Shown piece by piece: positions 35,296 through 45,147 of a stretch of 64,000 bases of DNA (position 1 is the first letter of the stretch; the number at the start of each line of letters is the position of its first letter). The stretch comes from Pseudovibrio axinellae (lineage in GTDB: Bacteria > Pseudomonadota > Alphaproteobacteria > Rhizobiales > Stappiaceae). Where the stretch lies: positions 62,001 through 126,000 of the forward strand of contig NZ_FOFM01000002.1 in assembly GCF_900110875.1 (NCBI RefSeq). Direction: 5' to 3'. A program made the translations under genes and the position numbers. The notes under the pieces are model-generated. The model had not been told where the DNA came from and ran no database searches. It was given only the letters and a program-made list of their open reading frames with translations.

Positions 35296-36945
35296 CTAGC
35301 TTTCAACAAGCTCAACTTCTTTGCGTGCTCGATCGCGTAAGATCCGACGGATGACCTTTCCACTTGTCGTCAGCGGCAACTCAGAGACAAAGTCGATCTC
35401 TCGCGGATACTCATGAGCAGAAAGGCTCACACGCACGTATTGGCGGATGTCGTTCGTTAAGGCCTCACTCGGCTCATAACCATCCTTTAAAACAATGTAG
35501 GCCTTAACGATTTCAGTGCGCACAGGGTCAGGCTTACCCACCACTGCAGCCAGACCAACAGCTTCGTGCGTAATCAAATAATCTTCAATTTCAGAAGGCC
35601 CGATGCGATACCCCGCCGAAGTAATCACATCATCATTACGGCCCACAAAGTGGATGTAGCCTTCTGCATCAGCAACGCCCTGATCGCCTGTCAGCATCCA
35701 ATCGCCAAGAAATTTACTTTCGTCAGCATCTGGTCGCTGCCAATACTGCAGAAACATTACGGGAGTGCCACGACGAACTGCAATTTCCCCTTGCTCGCTC
35801 GCATCACATACAGAGCCGTCAGGGCGGATCACAGAAACTTCGTGCCCAGGCACTGGCCTGCCAATCGCACCAGCTTTAGAAACGCCCACAGCCTTGCCTG
35901 AGCCAAGCACAAGGTTACATTCTGTTTGGCCGTACATCTCGTTAGGCGTAACTCCAAGAGCTTCTTCGCTCCAGCTAAAAGCCTCAGCCCCCAGCGCTTC
36001 ACCGGCAGAGCAGACGGAGCGCAATTTAAGCTTCTCTGTGTAAGGACTAGGATCAACACTTCGCATCATCTTAAGCGCTGTTGGCGGAATGAAAGCATTT
36101 CTCACGCCATGACGAACCATCAAGTCAAACGCACCCTCAGGATCAAACTTATCAATCCGAGCAGTGACAACAGGCACACCAAACTTAAGCGAGGGCAATA
36201 AGGCATTTAACAAACCACCAGCCCATGCCCAATCAGCAGGTGTCCAGAACAAGTCACCAGGTTGAGGCAACAGCTCATGCGCCATCTGTACCCCCGGCAA
36301 ATGCCCAAGCAATACGCGATGAGCGAGTAACGCGCCCTTTGGCTGGCCTGTCGTGCCAGACGTGTAAATCATTAATGCAGGGTCATCCGGGCTGGTATCG
36401 CGGATCTCAAAACGATCAGCCCCCTTTTGGAGCAGACTCCAAAAATCCAAATCTCCGTGCGCTTGACCATCCCCATCAACGCAAACAATATGCTCAAGAA
36501 ACGGCAGCTGCTCGCGAAGGGCAGAGAGTTTCTCAAGGCCAGAGCGGTTGGTGACCACCACGTTCGCTTCTGCATTTTCCAACCGATAGCGAAGCGCTTC
36601 AGGGCCAAACAAAGCCGCCAGAGGAACAGCGATGCCGCCTAGGCGATAAATAGCCAGATGTGAGATTGCAGTTTCAGGTGCTTGAGGTAATAGCAAAGCC
36701 ACGCGATCTCGTGGAACAACCCCTAACGCGTACAGAGCGTTTGCAAGTTGGCTGGAGGAGCGTTTGAGCTGTCCATAACGCCATTCCTCGACAGAACCCG
36801 AAGGCAGCACATGCAGCAAAGCAAGGCGCTCTGGCTCTACGTTTGCCCAACGGTCACATGCATCATACGCAATGTTGTAACGCTCTGGCATATCCCAGCG
36901 AAATTCACTCCGCAGTTCCTCATATGATTTCAATGGTGACAGCAC
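35296..36945 (-). CDS. AMP-forming acyl-CoA synthetase
   Basis: Activates a carboxylic acid to its CoA thioester through an acyl-adenylate. About 549 residues from the GTG at 36945, which follows AGGGG; the ATG at 37002 would add 19 odd residues. The P-loop is YTSGTTGQPKGA. Also present are YGQTECNL, the adenylate motif TGDQG, GRNDDVITSAGYRIGPSEIE, and the C-terminal TTSGKVIRR with the catalytic lysine. It resembles the medium-chain/acetyl-type (ACSM/AcsA-like) group. The substrate is uncertain. Confidence 0.9.
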   Translation of the reverse strand: MLSPLKSYEELRSEFRWDMPERYNIAYDACDRWANVEPERLALLHVLPSGSVEEWRYGQLKRSSSQLANALYALGVVPRDRVALLLPQAPETAISHLAIYRLGGIAVPLAALFGPEALRYRLENAEANVVVTNRSGLEKLSALREQLPFLEHIVCVDGDGQAHGDLDFWSLLQKGADRFEIRDTSPDDPALMIYTSGTTGQPKGALLAHRVLLGHLPGVQMAHELLPQPGDLFWTPADWAWAGGLLNALLPSLKFGVPVVTARIDKFDPEGAFDLMVRHGVRNAFIPPTALKMMRSVDPSPYTEKLKLRSVCSAGEALGAEAFSWSEEALGVTPNEMYGQTECNLVLGSGKAVGVSKAGAIGRPVPGHEVSVIRPDGSVCDASEQGEIAVRRGTPVMFLQYWQRPDADESKFLGDWMLTGDQGVADAEGYIHFVGRNDDVITSAGYRIGPSEIEDYLITHEAVGLAAVVGKPDPVRTEIVKAYIVLKDGYEPSEALTNDIRQYVRVSLSAHEYPREIDFVSELPLTTSGKVIRRILRDRARKEVELVES

Positions 36946-37052
36946 ACCTATATCCCCTGGATCATTCCCGAAAGCCAGAGAGATTCTAACGCTGCAATGC
37001 AAAATGGGAAACTGGCCTTTGGTCGCCCTTTCCCCACCAACAGTGAGGAAAA

Positions 37053-37565
37053 CTAGCGAGGGCCAGCAACCACAAGGCTCCAGAAAACCTTGTACTTTGA
37101 TCCAGGTGCATAAGCGGTCGCGATCCCGATACGCGTCCCTTTAGCATCCAGCATCACCGCATTGTGTTTTGGAGAGTCACGCCAGCCCGAGAATGCTTCG
37201 GCCCACCTGCGATAACCAGCGCTTAGGTTATTGACTGCATAGACCTTACCCAGCCCCTCAGCTTGCATCAATGAAGACAGCCGGAGAGAGCCTTTTCGAG
37301 CCGCGTTCACATCTTCCGCTTTCGCCATCCCTTGGGCCTGCATTTGCGCAACCCGCATCAAATCGGGATCAATCGTGACCGCTGGCAGGTCTTTTTGAGC
37401 GCGGTAGCTGGAGATCATGACAGCCGCGACCTTTGCATCAACCTGCGCAGAATGGCTTTCTAGGTTTTGATAATAGCTTGGCGTTTCATCTTTGCTGACA
37501 CAACCAGCCATAGCCAGCGCAACAACACAAAATACCGCAACTCTCTCAACACGAAACGTCTTCAT
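37053..37565 (-). CDS. CAP-domain lipoprotein
   Basis: A 170-residue predicted lipoprotein with lipobox MAGC (C22). The CAP/SCP fold follows: VMISSYRAQKDLPAVTIDPDLMRVAQMQAQGMA, then the GWRDSPKHNAVMLDAKGTRIGIATAY block, which holds a catalytic-type histidine in SPKHNAVML. Bacterial CAP lipoproteins are poorly understood. It has no close operon partner; the ABC importer upstream ends at its own terminator. Confidence 0.9.
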   Translation of the reverse strand: MKTFRVERVAVFCVVALAMAGCVSKDETPSYYQNLESHSAQVDAKVAAVMISSYRAQKDLPAVTIDPDLMRVAQMQAQGMAKAEDVNAARKGSLRLSSLMQAEGLGKVYAVNNLSAGYRRWAEAFSGWRDSPKHNAVMLDAKGTRIGIATAYAPGSKYKVFWSLVVAGPR

Positions 37566-37669
37566 TCAAAAATCACTTTTCTGAAAAACTCGAATCTCTT
37601 TGCCACACTTACTTCAAAAATAAGGCAAACCAAGTTCAAATTGAAAACACACCGATGAGTGAACACACA

Positions 37670-37696
37670 AAAGGCCGGGATGACCCGGCCTTTTGC
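37670..37696 (-). terminator. Intrinsic terminator of the proX-W-V operon
   Basis: 10-bp stem AAAGGCCGGG/CCCGGCCTTT with a 4-base loop, followed on the minus strand by a short T-run, 20 bases after the proV stop. Confidence 0.82.
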
Positions 37697-37714
37697 TGCA
37701 TAAATTAAAAGAGT

Positions 37715-38974
37715 TTAAGAAGCCTCTTTCAGGATGGGCTTATCTTTCTTGGCCCCACCTTCAGAAACATCTTTTTCACCTTGATCAAACTTGTCCCCAT
37801 CCGGAGAAATGAGCACACTGCCCATTCCTTCAGCACTGAGAACACCTTTGAGGTGCCCGTCTTCATCCACCACAGCAACTGGACATTCAGCTTCCAGTGT
37901 CGCTGGCAGAGCAGCTTCAAGCGTACATTCCAACTCAACCGCGTTGCTGTCGTCCGCAAATGTATAAAGCGATGGACTATCACCAGGTTTGGCAATCTCT
38001 TCTTCCAAAGCCTCTTGCGTTACGACCCCGCGATACTCTTTGTTTTCGACAACATAGCCAAAGTCTTCATCGTAGCGACGCATATCCGCCAGCGCTTTTT
38101 CCATATTGTCGTGCGTGATGCGCATAACCGGTGGCTGCATCACGGTACCAACGGTCAGCACCCGCGCACGGTTTACATCACGAACAAAGGCTCGAACGTA
38201 GTCATCGGCTGGCTCAAGGAGAATTTCTGGCGGTGTACCAACTTGCGACAGCACGCCGTCCTTCAAGATAGCAATCTTGTCGCCAATACGCAGAGCTTCG
38301 TCCAGATCATGCGTAATAAAGACAATAGTCTTGTGCAGTTTTTCCTGCAACTCCACCAGCTGGTCTTGCATTTGCGAGCGAATCAATGGGTCCAGCGCCG
38401 AAAACGCTTCATCCATCAGCAGAATATCGGCATCAGTGGCAAGCGCCCTTGCTAGTCCAACACGCTGCTGCATGCCACCAGAAAGCTGACTTGGATACTG
38501 CTCTTCAAACCCGGATAGTCCGACCGTATCGATCCATTCACGGGCAACCTTTTCCCGCTCAGCTTTCGCTTTGCCCTGAACTTCTAAGCCGTATGCAACA
38601 TTTTTAAGCACTGTGCGATGTGGCATCAAACCGAACCGCTGGAACACCATCGACATACGATGCCGGCGGAACTCCTCAAGTTCTTTGATTGAAAAGCCCA
38701 TCACATCAACACCATCCACCAGAATGTGCCCGTCTGTCGGGTCAATCAAGCGGTTGAAGTGTCGGATTAGCGTTGACTTCCCTGAACCGGAAAGTCCCAT
38801 GATCACAAAGATCTCACCCTTCTCGATGGAGAGGGACACATCATGTAAACCTAAAGTATGGCCAGTCTCAGCAAGCAGCTGTTCCTTGCCCATACCTTCT
38901 TTGACTTTCGCGAGTTGCTTCTTAGGGGCGCTACCAAAGATCTTGGTAATGTTTTGTACTTCGATTAAAGCCAT
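37715..38974 (-). CDS. proV: Glycine betaine/proline-type ABC transporter ATP-binding protein
   Basis: A 419-residue ATPase of the QAT family importing quaternary amines. Walker A GLSGSGKST, then the ABC signature LSGGMQQRVGLARAL and Walker B ILLMDEAFSALDP. The C-terminal 130 residues form paired CBS domains, used in OpuA-type transporters to sense ionic strength. It is the last gene of proX-proW-proV. Whether the substrate is glycine betaine, choline or proline betaine is not shown. Confidence 0.95.
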   Translation of the reverse strand: MALIEVQNITKIFGSAPKKQLAKVKEGMGKEQLLAETGHTLGLHDVSLSIEKGEIFVIMGLSGSGKSTLIRHFNRLIDPTDGHILVDGVDVMGFSIKELEEFRRHRMSMVFQRFGLMPHRTVLKNVAYGLEVQGKAKAEREKVAREWIDTVGLSGFEEQYPSQLSGGMQQRVGLARALATDADILLMDEAFSALDPLIRSQMQDQLVELQEKLHKTIVFITHDLDEALRIGDKIAILKDGVLSQVGTPPEILLEPADDYVRAFVRDVNRARVLTVGTVMQPPVMRITHDNMEKALADMRRYDEDFGYVVENKEYRGVVTQEALEEEIAKPGDSPSLYTFADDSNAVELECTLEAALPATLEAECPVAVVDEDGHLKGVLSAEGMGSVLISPDGDKFDQGEKDVSEGGAKKDKPILKEAS

Positions 38975-38981
38975 CTGCGCT

Positions 38982-39851
38982 TTACCCTGTTACTTTGCGA
39001 TGCGCCTGCATGCGCTGACCCGCAGCCTGCGTGATACGGTCAAACACGACAGCTAAAACAACAATTGCCATACCGCCAAGTAACCCGGTACCAGCATCAT
39101 TACGTTGCAGACCAAGTAGAACAGTCTCACCTACACCGCGAGCACCAATCATGGAGGCAATCACAACCATCGCCAATGCCATCATCAGTGTTTGGTTAAT
39201 CCCCTGCATGATGGAAGGCAACGCCAACGGAATCTGCACATCGCGCAAGATCTGGCCACGCGTCGCACCAAATGCACGACTTGCCTCAACGACTGCACTA
39301 TCGACATGACGAATACCAAGATCAGTCAAGCGAATGAGCGGAGGCACGGCGTAGATAACCGTCGCGAGGATCGCAGGAACTTTACCCAGACCAAACAACA
39401 TGGCAGCCGGGATAAGATAAACGAAACTTGGGATTGTTTGCATCAGGTCCAACACTGGGTTGAGCAACGCTCTAAACCGGTCGGCACGAGCGCTGATAAC
39501 GCCCAACGGAATCCCGATGACAATAGAAATGAAAACTGCAACCAGCAAGATAGCGACCGTTTGCATCGCCTGGCTCCAGAGTCCTATAGCTCCGATAAAC
39601 CACATCCCTGCCACAACCAATAAGCTGAGCGAGATTTTTCGGCTGGCAACATAAGCGATCAACGCAACAATAACGAGGATATAAATCGGGTCTGTTCCAC
39701 GCAGCAAACGCTCCAACTTTACGAGAAAGTAGAGCAAGCTGTCGGAAAAGGCTTCCGTTGCATCACCGTAATTGACGACCAGATACTCAACGAACTGATT
39801 GACGCCGTCTTTGATAGGTTTCCCGAAGTTGGGAAACACATTGAATTCCAT
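38982..39851 (-). CDS. proW: Glycine betaine/proline-type ABC transporter permease
   Basis: A 289-residue permease with about six to seven helices and the binding-protein-dependent transport signature EASRAFGATRGQILRDVQIPLALPSIMQGINQ (EAA loop). It begins with a short periplasmic or amphipathic stretch. It lies between proX and proV with 7 bases to proV. The layout (substrate-binding protein first, then permease, then ATPase) is the alphaproteobacterial ChoXWV/ProXWV type. Confidence 0.95.
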   Translation of the reverse strand: MEFNVFPNFGKPIKDGVNQFVEYLVVNYGDATEAFSDSLLYFLVKLERLLRGTDPIYILVIVALIAYVASRKISLSLLVVAGMWFIGAIGLWSQAMQTVAILLVAVFISIVIGIPLGVISARADRFRALLNPVLDLMQTIPSFVYLIPAAMLFGLGKVPAILATVIYAVPPLIRLTDLGIRHVDSAVVEASRAFGATRGQILRDVQIPLALPSIMQGINQTLMMALAMVVIASMIGARGVGETVLLGLQRNDAGTGLLGGMAIVVLAVVFDRITQAAGQRMQAHRKVTG

Positions 39852-39924
39852 TGCGTCCTCTTGATCTTCCTACGCGAAAGAGGCCACAGATGTCCGCGGC
39901 CTCCAAGCATTATTCGAGATACGA

Positions 39925-40959
39925 TTATTGTTTTTTTAGAGCTACATTCACGCGCTCTGCAACATCAGCTGGAACCCAGCCTGTCCAAAGCTCTTGATTG
40001 TTCTGCAGGAAATTGACGGCCGCATCAGCAGTGGTTCCGCCTGTATCCTGCATGAATGCCAGCGCTTTGGAAACATCACTACTTGTGGTCTCATAGGCTG
40101 TCAGGAATTTAACCAGCTTAGGCGCTGCCTCATGAAACTCAGTGTTTACAAACACATGAGTTGGAGACAGAGGGTAAGCAACTGCTTGGGTAACCTTGGA
40201 CGGGTCTGTCTGAGCAGAAAGCTCATCCCAGATTTCCTTGTTGTAAGCAGGTTCTTCCAGCTTAACTACATCATCACCGAACTTACCCATCACCCATGTT
40301 GGGCTCCAGTAATAGAAGATGATTGGCTTTTTGCGGCGAATATTGGATTCGATCGCAGCTGCCATTGCAGCACCCGTACCTGGGCGGAAGTTCACGTAGC
40401 TATCGGTCAGCTTGTAGCCGTAGAGCTTTTTAGAGTTGATGACTTCACATCCCCAACCCGCAATACAGTTGTAAAAGCGACCTTTTTCTGGCTCTTCCGG
40501 ATCAGAAAACACGTCTTTGTACTTCGGCAGGTCGGAAACAGACTTCAAACCTTTTGCAGGTGCATCGTCGCCTTCCACGAGGTACTTCGGAACATACCAA
40601 GCTTGGGTCGCATCAGGAAAGTTAACCCCAAGGTCCACAAACTGCTTGTTCTTGATCCCCTTAGCCAGAGCCTCGGTCACGTTATCAGGCCAGATTTCCA
40701 TCGTCACGTCGATGTCACCGCGAGCCATGCCGTTCAAAAGCGGAATGGTTGAGCCTGGAATCGAGTCAGTTTCACAACCGTAGCCGTTTTGCATAATAAA
40801 CTCGGCAACAGAGTTGTGGAACGAATTGGAGTCCCAGTCCAAACCGGCGAACACAATTGGGCGATCGATTTCACAAACAGGATCTGCAGCCTCTGCTGCG
40901 GACACAGCAAAAGGCAATGCAATTGCACAAGCTGCAAGGGCAGATTTGAAATTTAACAC
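39925..40959 (-). CDS. proX: Quaternary-amine ABC transporter substrate-binding protein
   Basis: A periplasmic binding protein of about 344 residues. The GTG at 40959, with GGGAG nine bases upstream, gives a proper signal peptide (FKSALAACAIALPFAVSAAEA); the ATG at 41016 would add 19 non-signal residues. The OpuAC-type fold is shown by IVFAGLDWDSNSFHN, GSTIPLLNGMARGDIDVTMEIW and IIFYYWSPTWVMG with the tryptophans that form the cation cage. Cysteines in GWGCEV and NGYGCETD may pair. The substrate is probably glycine betaine or proline betaine. Confidence 0.93.
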   Translation of the reverse strand: MLNFKSALAACAIALPFAVSAAEAADPVCEIDRPIVFAGLDWDSNSFHNSVAEFIMQNGYGCETDSIPGSTIPLLNGMARGDIDVTMEIWPDNVTEALAKGIKNKQFVDLGVNFPDATQAWYVPKYLVEGDDAPAKGLKSVSDLPKYKDVFSDPEEPEKGRFYNCIAGWGCEVINSKKLYGYKLTDSYVNFRPGTGAAMAAAIESNIRRKKPIIFYYWSPTWVMGKFGDDVVKLEEPAYNKEIWDELSAQTDPSKVTQAVAYPLSPTHVFVNTEFHEAAPKLVKFLTAYETTSSDVSKALAFMQDTGGTTADAAVNFLQNNQELWTGWVPADVAERVNVALKKQ

Positions 40960-41535
40960 AGGGGGTCTCCCAACAATCAAAAACATCTTCGACCGGTCAG
41001 AGAGAAAAGCCGCCAAAGACAGCTTGTCGTTCTGGCCGACACACTAAGTCAAAAACCTAGCAAAACACAGGACACACTATGTTAAGCACATCAACTGACG
41101 AGATCAAAATAGTTATATTCGACCACCTGTCAACTTATACATCTGTCGCGGGTATCTTATTGAAATAAATGACGGGAGATATTCTTTGTAATTACATTCA
41201 GAAACAAGTTATAAATCTCTACAAACTCAGAAAATTAGCTAAAACAACAAAAAACAAACCCCAAAAAAATTCCAGCAAGCAAAACAACTATTTTAGACTT
41301 ACTTTTACAGGTATTTAAGATCAGAAAAACAAGTAAATTTTTAGTATTTTCAAACAAAAGAAACAGATAGAAATAGCCTTCAAAATCTACATGCATATGA
41401 CATATAAAAAGGCGAGGTCAGCACCTCATATTTATAAATAAACATGAGGCAAATTCAGGATAAATAGGTTGGGAACCTTACAGGAATGAAGCTGACGGTC
41501 TAACTCTGACCGTCAACTTCCTTAGAGAGTTTTAC
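40960..41535. other. AT-rich spacer upstream of the proX operon
   Basis: About 575 bases, strongly AT-rich from 41090 on. It holds a small hairpin at 41414-41427 (GAGGT/ACCTC) and an 8-bp one at 41491-41514 (TGACGGTC/GACCGTCA) just after the ccr stop. No gene, tRNA or known riboswitch is seen. Confidence 0.45.
41491..41514 (-). terminator. Hairpin downstream of ccr, probable terminator
   Basis: Perfect 8-bp stem TGACGGTC/GACCGTCA 22 bases after the ccr stop. There is no strong T-run on the minus side, so Rho independence is not certain. Confidence 0.5.
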
Positions 41536-42831
41536 CTAGCCCTCTGTAGCCTCAATAACATCCTCAAGAGAACGTAGGCCAGTCTTTGGGGAAGAAACCA
41601 AAACTGCCATATTTCCAGGGGCATGCTGGTTCTTCCACATCTTCATATGAGCCTCCGGAATCTGGTCCCAAGAGAACACTTCACTCATACAAGGGTCGAT
41701 CCGGCGATCGATCACAAACTTGTTCGCTTCACTCGCTTGCTTCAGGTGCGCAAAGTGGGACCCCTGAATACGCTTCTGACGCATCCAGACATATCGTGCG
41801 TCCATGGTGAGGTTAAAGCCAGAAGTACCCGCGCAGAACACAACCATGCCACCACGCTTGGCAACCAATGTTGAAACAGGGAACGTTGCTTCACCCGGGT
41901 GCTCAAACACCATATCAACATCGTTACCTTTGCCGGTAACGTTCCAGATCGCCTTACCGAACTTGCGCGCTTCTTTGGTCCACCGGTCATATTCAGGTGA
42001 GTTCACCGTGGGCAACTGCCCCCAGCAATCGAAGTCTTTGCGATTGATAACTGCCTTCGCACCAAGGGACATCACATACTCGCGCTTGCTCTCATCAGAG
42101 ATCACGCCAATAGCATTCGCTCCTGCCGCTGCGATCAGCTGCACGCCAAACACGCCAAGTCCACCAGAAGCACCCCAAACCAGAACGTTTTGTCCCGGCT
42201 TCAGGTCATGCGGAGCATGGCCGAAGAGCATCCGGTACGCTGTAGCTAATGTCAGCGTATAACAGGCACTCTCTTCCCAGGTCAGGTGCTTAGGTCTTTG
42301 CATCAGCTGTTGAGATTGCACACGCGCAAACTGGGCAAATGACCCGTCCGGTGTTTCATAGCCCCAAATCCGTTGGGAACTAGAGAACATCGGATCGCCG
42401 CCGTTACACTCCTCATCGTCACCATCGTCTTGGTTACAATGCACAACAACTTCGTCGCCCACTTTCCAACGCGTAACTTTTGAGCCTACGGCCCAAACGA
42501 TACCGGAAGCGTCAGAACCAGCAATATGGAATGGATGCTTGTGAACATCGATAACGGAAATAGGCTCACCCAGGGCAGCCCAAACGCCGTTGTAGTTCAC
42601 TCCTGCGGCCATCACCAGAACCAGCACCTCATGGCTGTCGAGTTCCCAGGTCGGCACAACTTCCTTGACCATCGCCGTATCCGGTGAGCCATGCCGATCT
42701 TGCCGAATGGTCCACGCGTACATGTTCTTCGGAACATGACCAAGTGGTGGAATTTCTCCAATCTCATAAAGGTCCTTTAAGTCGGGCTCTCCCTTTGACC
42801 CGGCTTCAACAACCCGTGCTACGGAACTCAT
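41536..42831 (-). CDS. ccrA: Crotonyl-CoA carboxylase/reductase
   Basis: Key enzyme of the ethylmalonyl-CoA pathway: reductive carboxylation of crotonyl-CoA to ethylmalonyl-CoA with NADPH and CO2. About 431 residues from the ATG at 42831, with GGAGGAG just upstream. MDR fold with NVLVWGASGGLGVFGVQLI cofactor motif, the IAGSDASGIVWAVG segment, and CNQDDGDDEECNGGDPMF, an insertion typical of Ccr. It is divergent from ethylmalonyl-CoA mutase, the next-but-one enzyme of the pathway. Confidence 0.95.
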   Translation of the reverse strand: MSSVARVVEAGSKGEPDLKDLYEIGEIPPLGHVPKNMYAWTIRQDRHGSPDTAMVKEVVPTWELDSHEVLVLVMAAGVNYNGVWAALGEPISVIDVHKHPFHIAGSDASGIVWAVGSKVTRWKVGDEVVVHCNQDDGDDEECNGGDPMFSSSQRIWGYETPDGSFAQFARVQSQQLMQRPKHLTWEESACYTLTLATAYRMLFGHAPHDLKPGQNVLVWGASGGLGVFGVQLIAAAGANAIGVISDESKREYVMSLGAKAVINRKDFDCWGQLPTVNSPEYDRWTKEARKFGKAIWNVTGKGNDVDMVFEHPGEATFPVSTLVAKRGGMVVFCAGTSGFNLTMDARYVWMRQKRIQGSHFAHLKQASEANKFVIDRRIDPCMSEVFSWDQIPEAHMKMWKNQHAPGNMAVLVSSPKTGLRSLEDVIEATEG

Positions 42832-42911
42832 GGTATTCTCCTCCAAGCTTGCGTTGCGCCCTTCCCTCTGAGAGTGAAGTCATCTCTTAGACAAACGCTC
42901 TGCACTCACTA

Positions 42912-42927
42912 TTTGCTGCAACGCAAA
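42912..42927. promoter_or_regulatory. Inverted repeat in the ccr-ecm control region (first)
   Basis: TTTGC-N6-GCAAA, 81 bases upstream of the ccr start. Possibly a regulator site; the protein is unknown. Confidence 0.35.
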
Positions 42928-43015
42928 ACAATACAACCTGTCAATATCGCCTATTTAGGAATTATCATTACAATAAATTGGTAAAATATATACAACTATT
43001 GCTTAACTTGCGAAG

Positions 43016-43033
43016 AACATTACTTCTAATGTT
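43016..43033. promoter_or_regulatory. Inverted repeat in the ccr-ecm control region (second)
   Basis: Perfect 7-bp arms AACATTA/TAATGTT with a CTTC spacer, about 100 bases upstream of ecm. A candidate operator for control of the ethylmalonyl-CoA pathway. Confidence 0.45.
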
Positions 43034-43129
43034 GCATTGCACTACACAACGAAACCTAGGCAAAGGTGTGGGAAGAATAAGGATCCTGTCCTTTATAAAA
43101 TGCCGACAGGATCAAGGAGGCAATAGACT

Positions 43130-45127
43130 ATGAGTACCGGTTCACCTAAAGGAGCAATAAAGGATCGTCCGTGGATGTTCCGGACCTACGCAGGTCACTC
43201 CAACGCAGCAGACAGTAACCGGCTCTACCGTACAAACCTTGCCAAAGGTCAGACGGGCCTTTCTGTCGCTTTCGACCTTCCAACCCAGACCGGATATGAT
43301 CCGGATCATCAGCTTTCTCGCGGTGAAGTGGGCAAAGTGGGCGTCCCTGTTTCTCACCTTGGCGACATGCGCACATTGTTCGCGGAAATCCCGCTTGAGC
43401 GCATGAACACCTCGATGACAATTAATGCCACAGCCCCATGGCTCTTGGCGCTATACGTTGCAGCAGCAGATGAACAAGGCGCTGATCGGTCACTGCTTAC
43501 CGGAACAACGCAAAACGACCTCATTAAGGAATACCTGTCCCGCGGTACCTACGTCTTCCCGCCAGCGCCCTCTATGCGGCTAACAACTGACGTTATTTCG
43601 TGGACCTACACCAACATGCCCAAGTGGAACCCGATGAACGTGTGTTCCTACCACTTGCAGGAAGCAGGCGCGACACCGGTACAGGAGCTTTCCTTTGCCC
43701 TTGCAACAGCAATCGCAATTTTGGACAATGTTAAAGCCTCCGGCGTTATCTCAGAGGCTGATTTTCCACGCCTTGTTGGCCGCATTTCCTTCTTCGTCAA
43801 TGCAGGCATGCGCTTCATCACTGAGATGTGCAAAATGCGTGCTTTTACAGAGCTTTGGGATGAAATTTGCCGAGAACGGTATGGCGTAGAAGACGAACGC
43901 TTCCGCCGGTTCCGGTATGGCGTTCAGGTCAACTCACTGGGCCTTACAGAACAACAGCCAGAAAACAACGTTTATCGCATCCTCACCGAAATGTTGGCGG
44001 TGGTTCTGTCTAAAAATGCCCGTGCTCGTGCTGTACAGCTACCTGCATGGAACGAAGCACTTGGCTTGCCGCGCCCGTTTGACCAACAATGGTCTTTGCG
44101 CATGCAGCAAATTATGGCCTACGAAACCGACCTTTTGGAATATGCCGATATTTTCGACGGTTCAAAGGAAATTGAGGCGAAGGTTGAAGAGCTTAAAGCA
44201 CAGGCACGCGAAGAGCTTGCACGCGTTGAAGAAATGGGCGGAGCAGTTGCAGCTGTTGAATCCAGCTACATGAAGCAAAAGCTCGTGGAGTCCAATTCCA
44301 AACGCCTGTCTGGCATCGAATCCGGTGATCAGATTGTTGTGGGCGTTAATAAATGGACAGAAACAGAGCCATCCCCCCTCGCCTCTGATGAAGATGGCGG
44401 CATTCTCACAGTGCCCGAGCACGTTGAAGAAGAAGCGATTAACCGCATGCAAGAATGGAGAACGCAGCGCGATGACAACGCTGTGCAAACCGCTTTGCAA
44501 ACGCTTCGTGCAGCTGCCTCCTCCAACACCAACATTATGGAAGCTTCGATTGCAGCTGCAAAAGCTGGTGTCACAACAGGTGAATGGGGATCAGCATTAA
44601 GAGACGTCTTCGGAGAATATCGCGCTCCAACTGGCGTTGGTAAAGCAACCCAAGACGATAATGGCGATCTCTCAGAAGTTCAAAACAGCGTTGCAAACCT
44701 ATCAGAAAAGCTAGGGCGTCGCCTAAAGTTTTTGGTGGGCAAACCCGGACTTGATGGCCACTCGAATGGCGCAGAGCAAATCGCAGTTCGCGCCAGAGAT
44801 TGCGGCATGGAAGTAGTCTACGAAGGCATCCGCCTGACCCCTGCTCAAATCGTCAACGCCGCGTTAGAGGAAGGCGTCCATGTTGTCGGCCTGTCCATCC
44901 TGTCAGGTTCCCACCTGGCACTTGTCCATGATGTTTTGGACAAAATGAAAGAGGAAGGGTTGGAAGAAGTTCCGCTGATCCTTGGCGGCATAATTCCGAC
45001 TGAAGATGCAGAGGCGTTAAAAAAGGCGGGAGTAGCAGCCGTTTACACGCCAAAGGATTTTCACCTGACAGATATCATGTCGGACATTATCCGAATTGTT
45101 GATGAACGCGCCAAAGAGCTGGTTTAA
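43130..45127 (+). CDS. ecm: Ethylmalonyl-CoA mutase (MeaA-type, B12-dependent)
   Basis: Rearranges (2R)-ethylmalonyl-CoA to methylsuccinyl-CoA using adenosylcobalamin. A 665-residue protein. The TIM-barrel domain includes GLSVAFDLPTQTGYDPD and RLTTDVISWTYTNMPKWNP. The C-terminal B12-binding domain has GLDGHSNGAEQ, where the histidine replaces the lower axial base. An ideal AAGGAGG precedes the ATG. It pairs with ccr divergently, and the cobS-cobT genes in the same window would supply part of the B12 route. Confidence 0.95.
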   Translation: MSTGSPKGAIKDRPWMFRTYAGHSNAADSNRLYRTNLAKGQTGLSVAFDLPTQTGYDPDHQLSRGEVGKVGVPVSHLGDMRTLFAEIPLERMNTSMTINATAPWLLALYVAAADEQGADRSLLTGTTQNDLIKEYLSRGTYVFPPAPSMRLTTDVISWTYTNMPKWNPMNVCSYHLQEAGATPVQELSFALATAIAILDNVKASGVISEADFPRLVGRISFFVNAGMRFITEMCKMRAFTELWDEICRERYGVEDERFRRFRYGVQVNSLGLTEQQPENNVYRILTEMLAVVLSKNARARAVQLPAWNEALGLPRPFDQQWSLRMQQIMAYETDLLEYADIFDGSKEIEAKVEELKAQAREELARVEEMGGAVAAVESSYMKQKLVESNSKRLSGIESGDQIVVGVNKWTETEPSPLASDEDGGILTVPEHVEEEAINRMQEWRTQRDDNAVQTALQTLRAAASSNTNIMEASIAAAKAGVTTGEWGSALRDVFGEYRAPTGVGKATQDDNGDLSEVQNSVANLSEKLGRRLKFLVGKPGLDGHSNGAEQIAVRARDCGMEVVYEGIRLTPAQIVNAALEEGVHVVGLSILSGSHLALVHDVLDKMKEEGLEEVPLILGGIIPTEDAEALKKAGVAAVYTPKDFHLTDIMSDIIRIVDERAKELV

Positions 45128-45147
45128 CTGCGAGCTGAACGCTTGTT

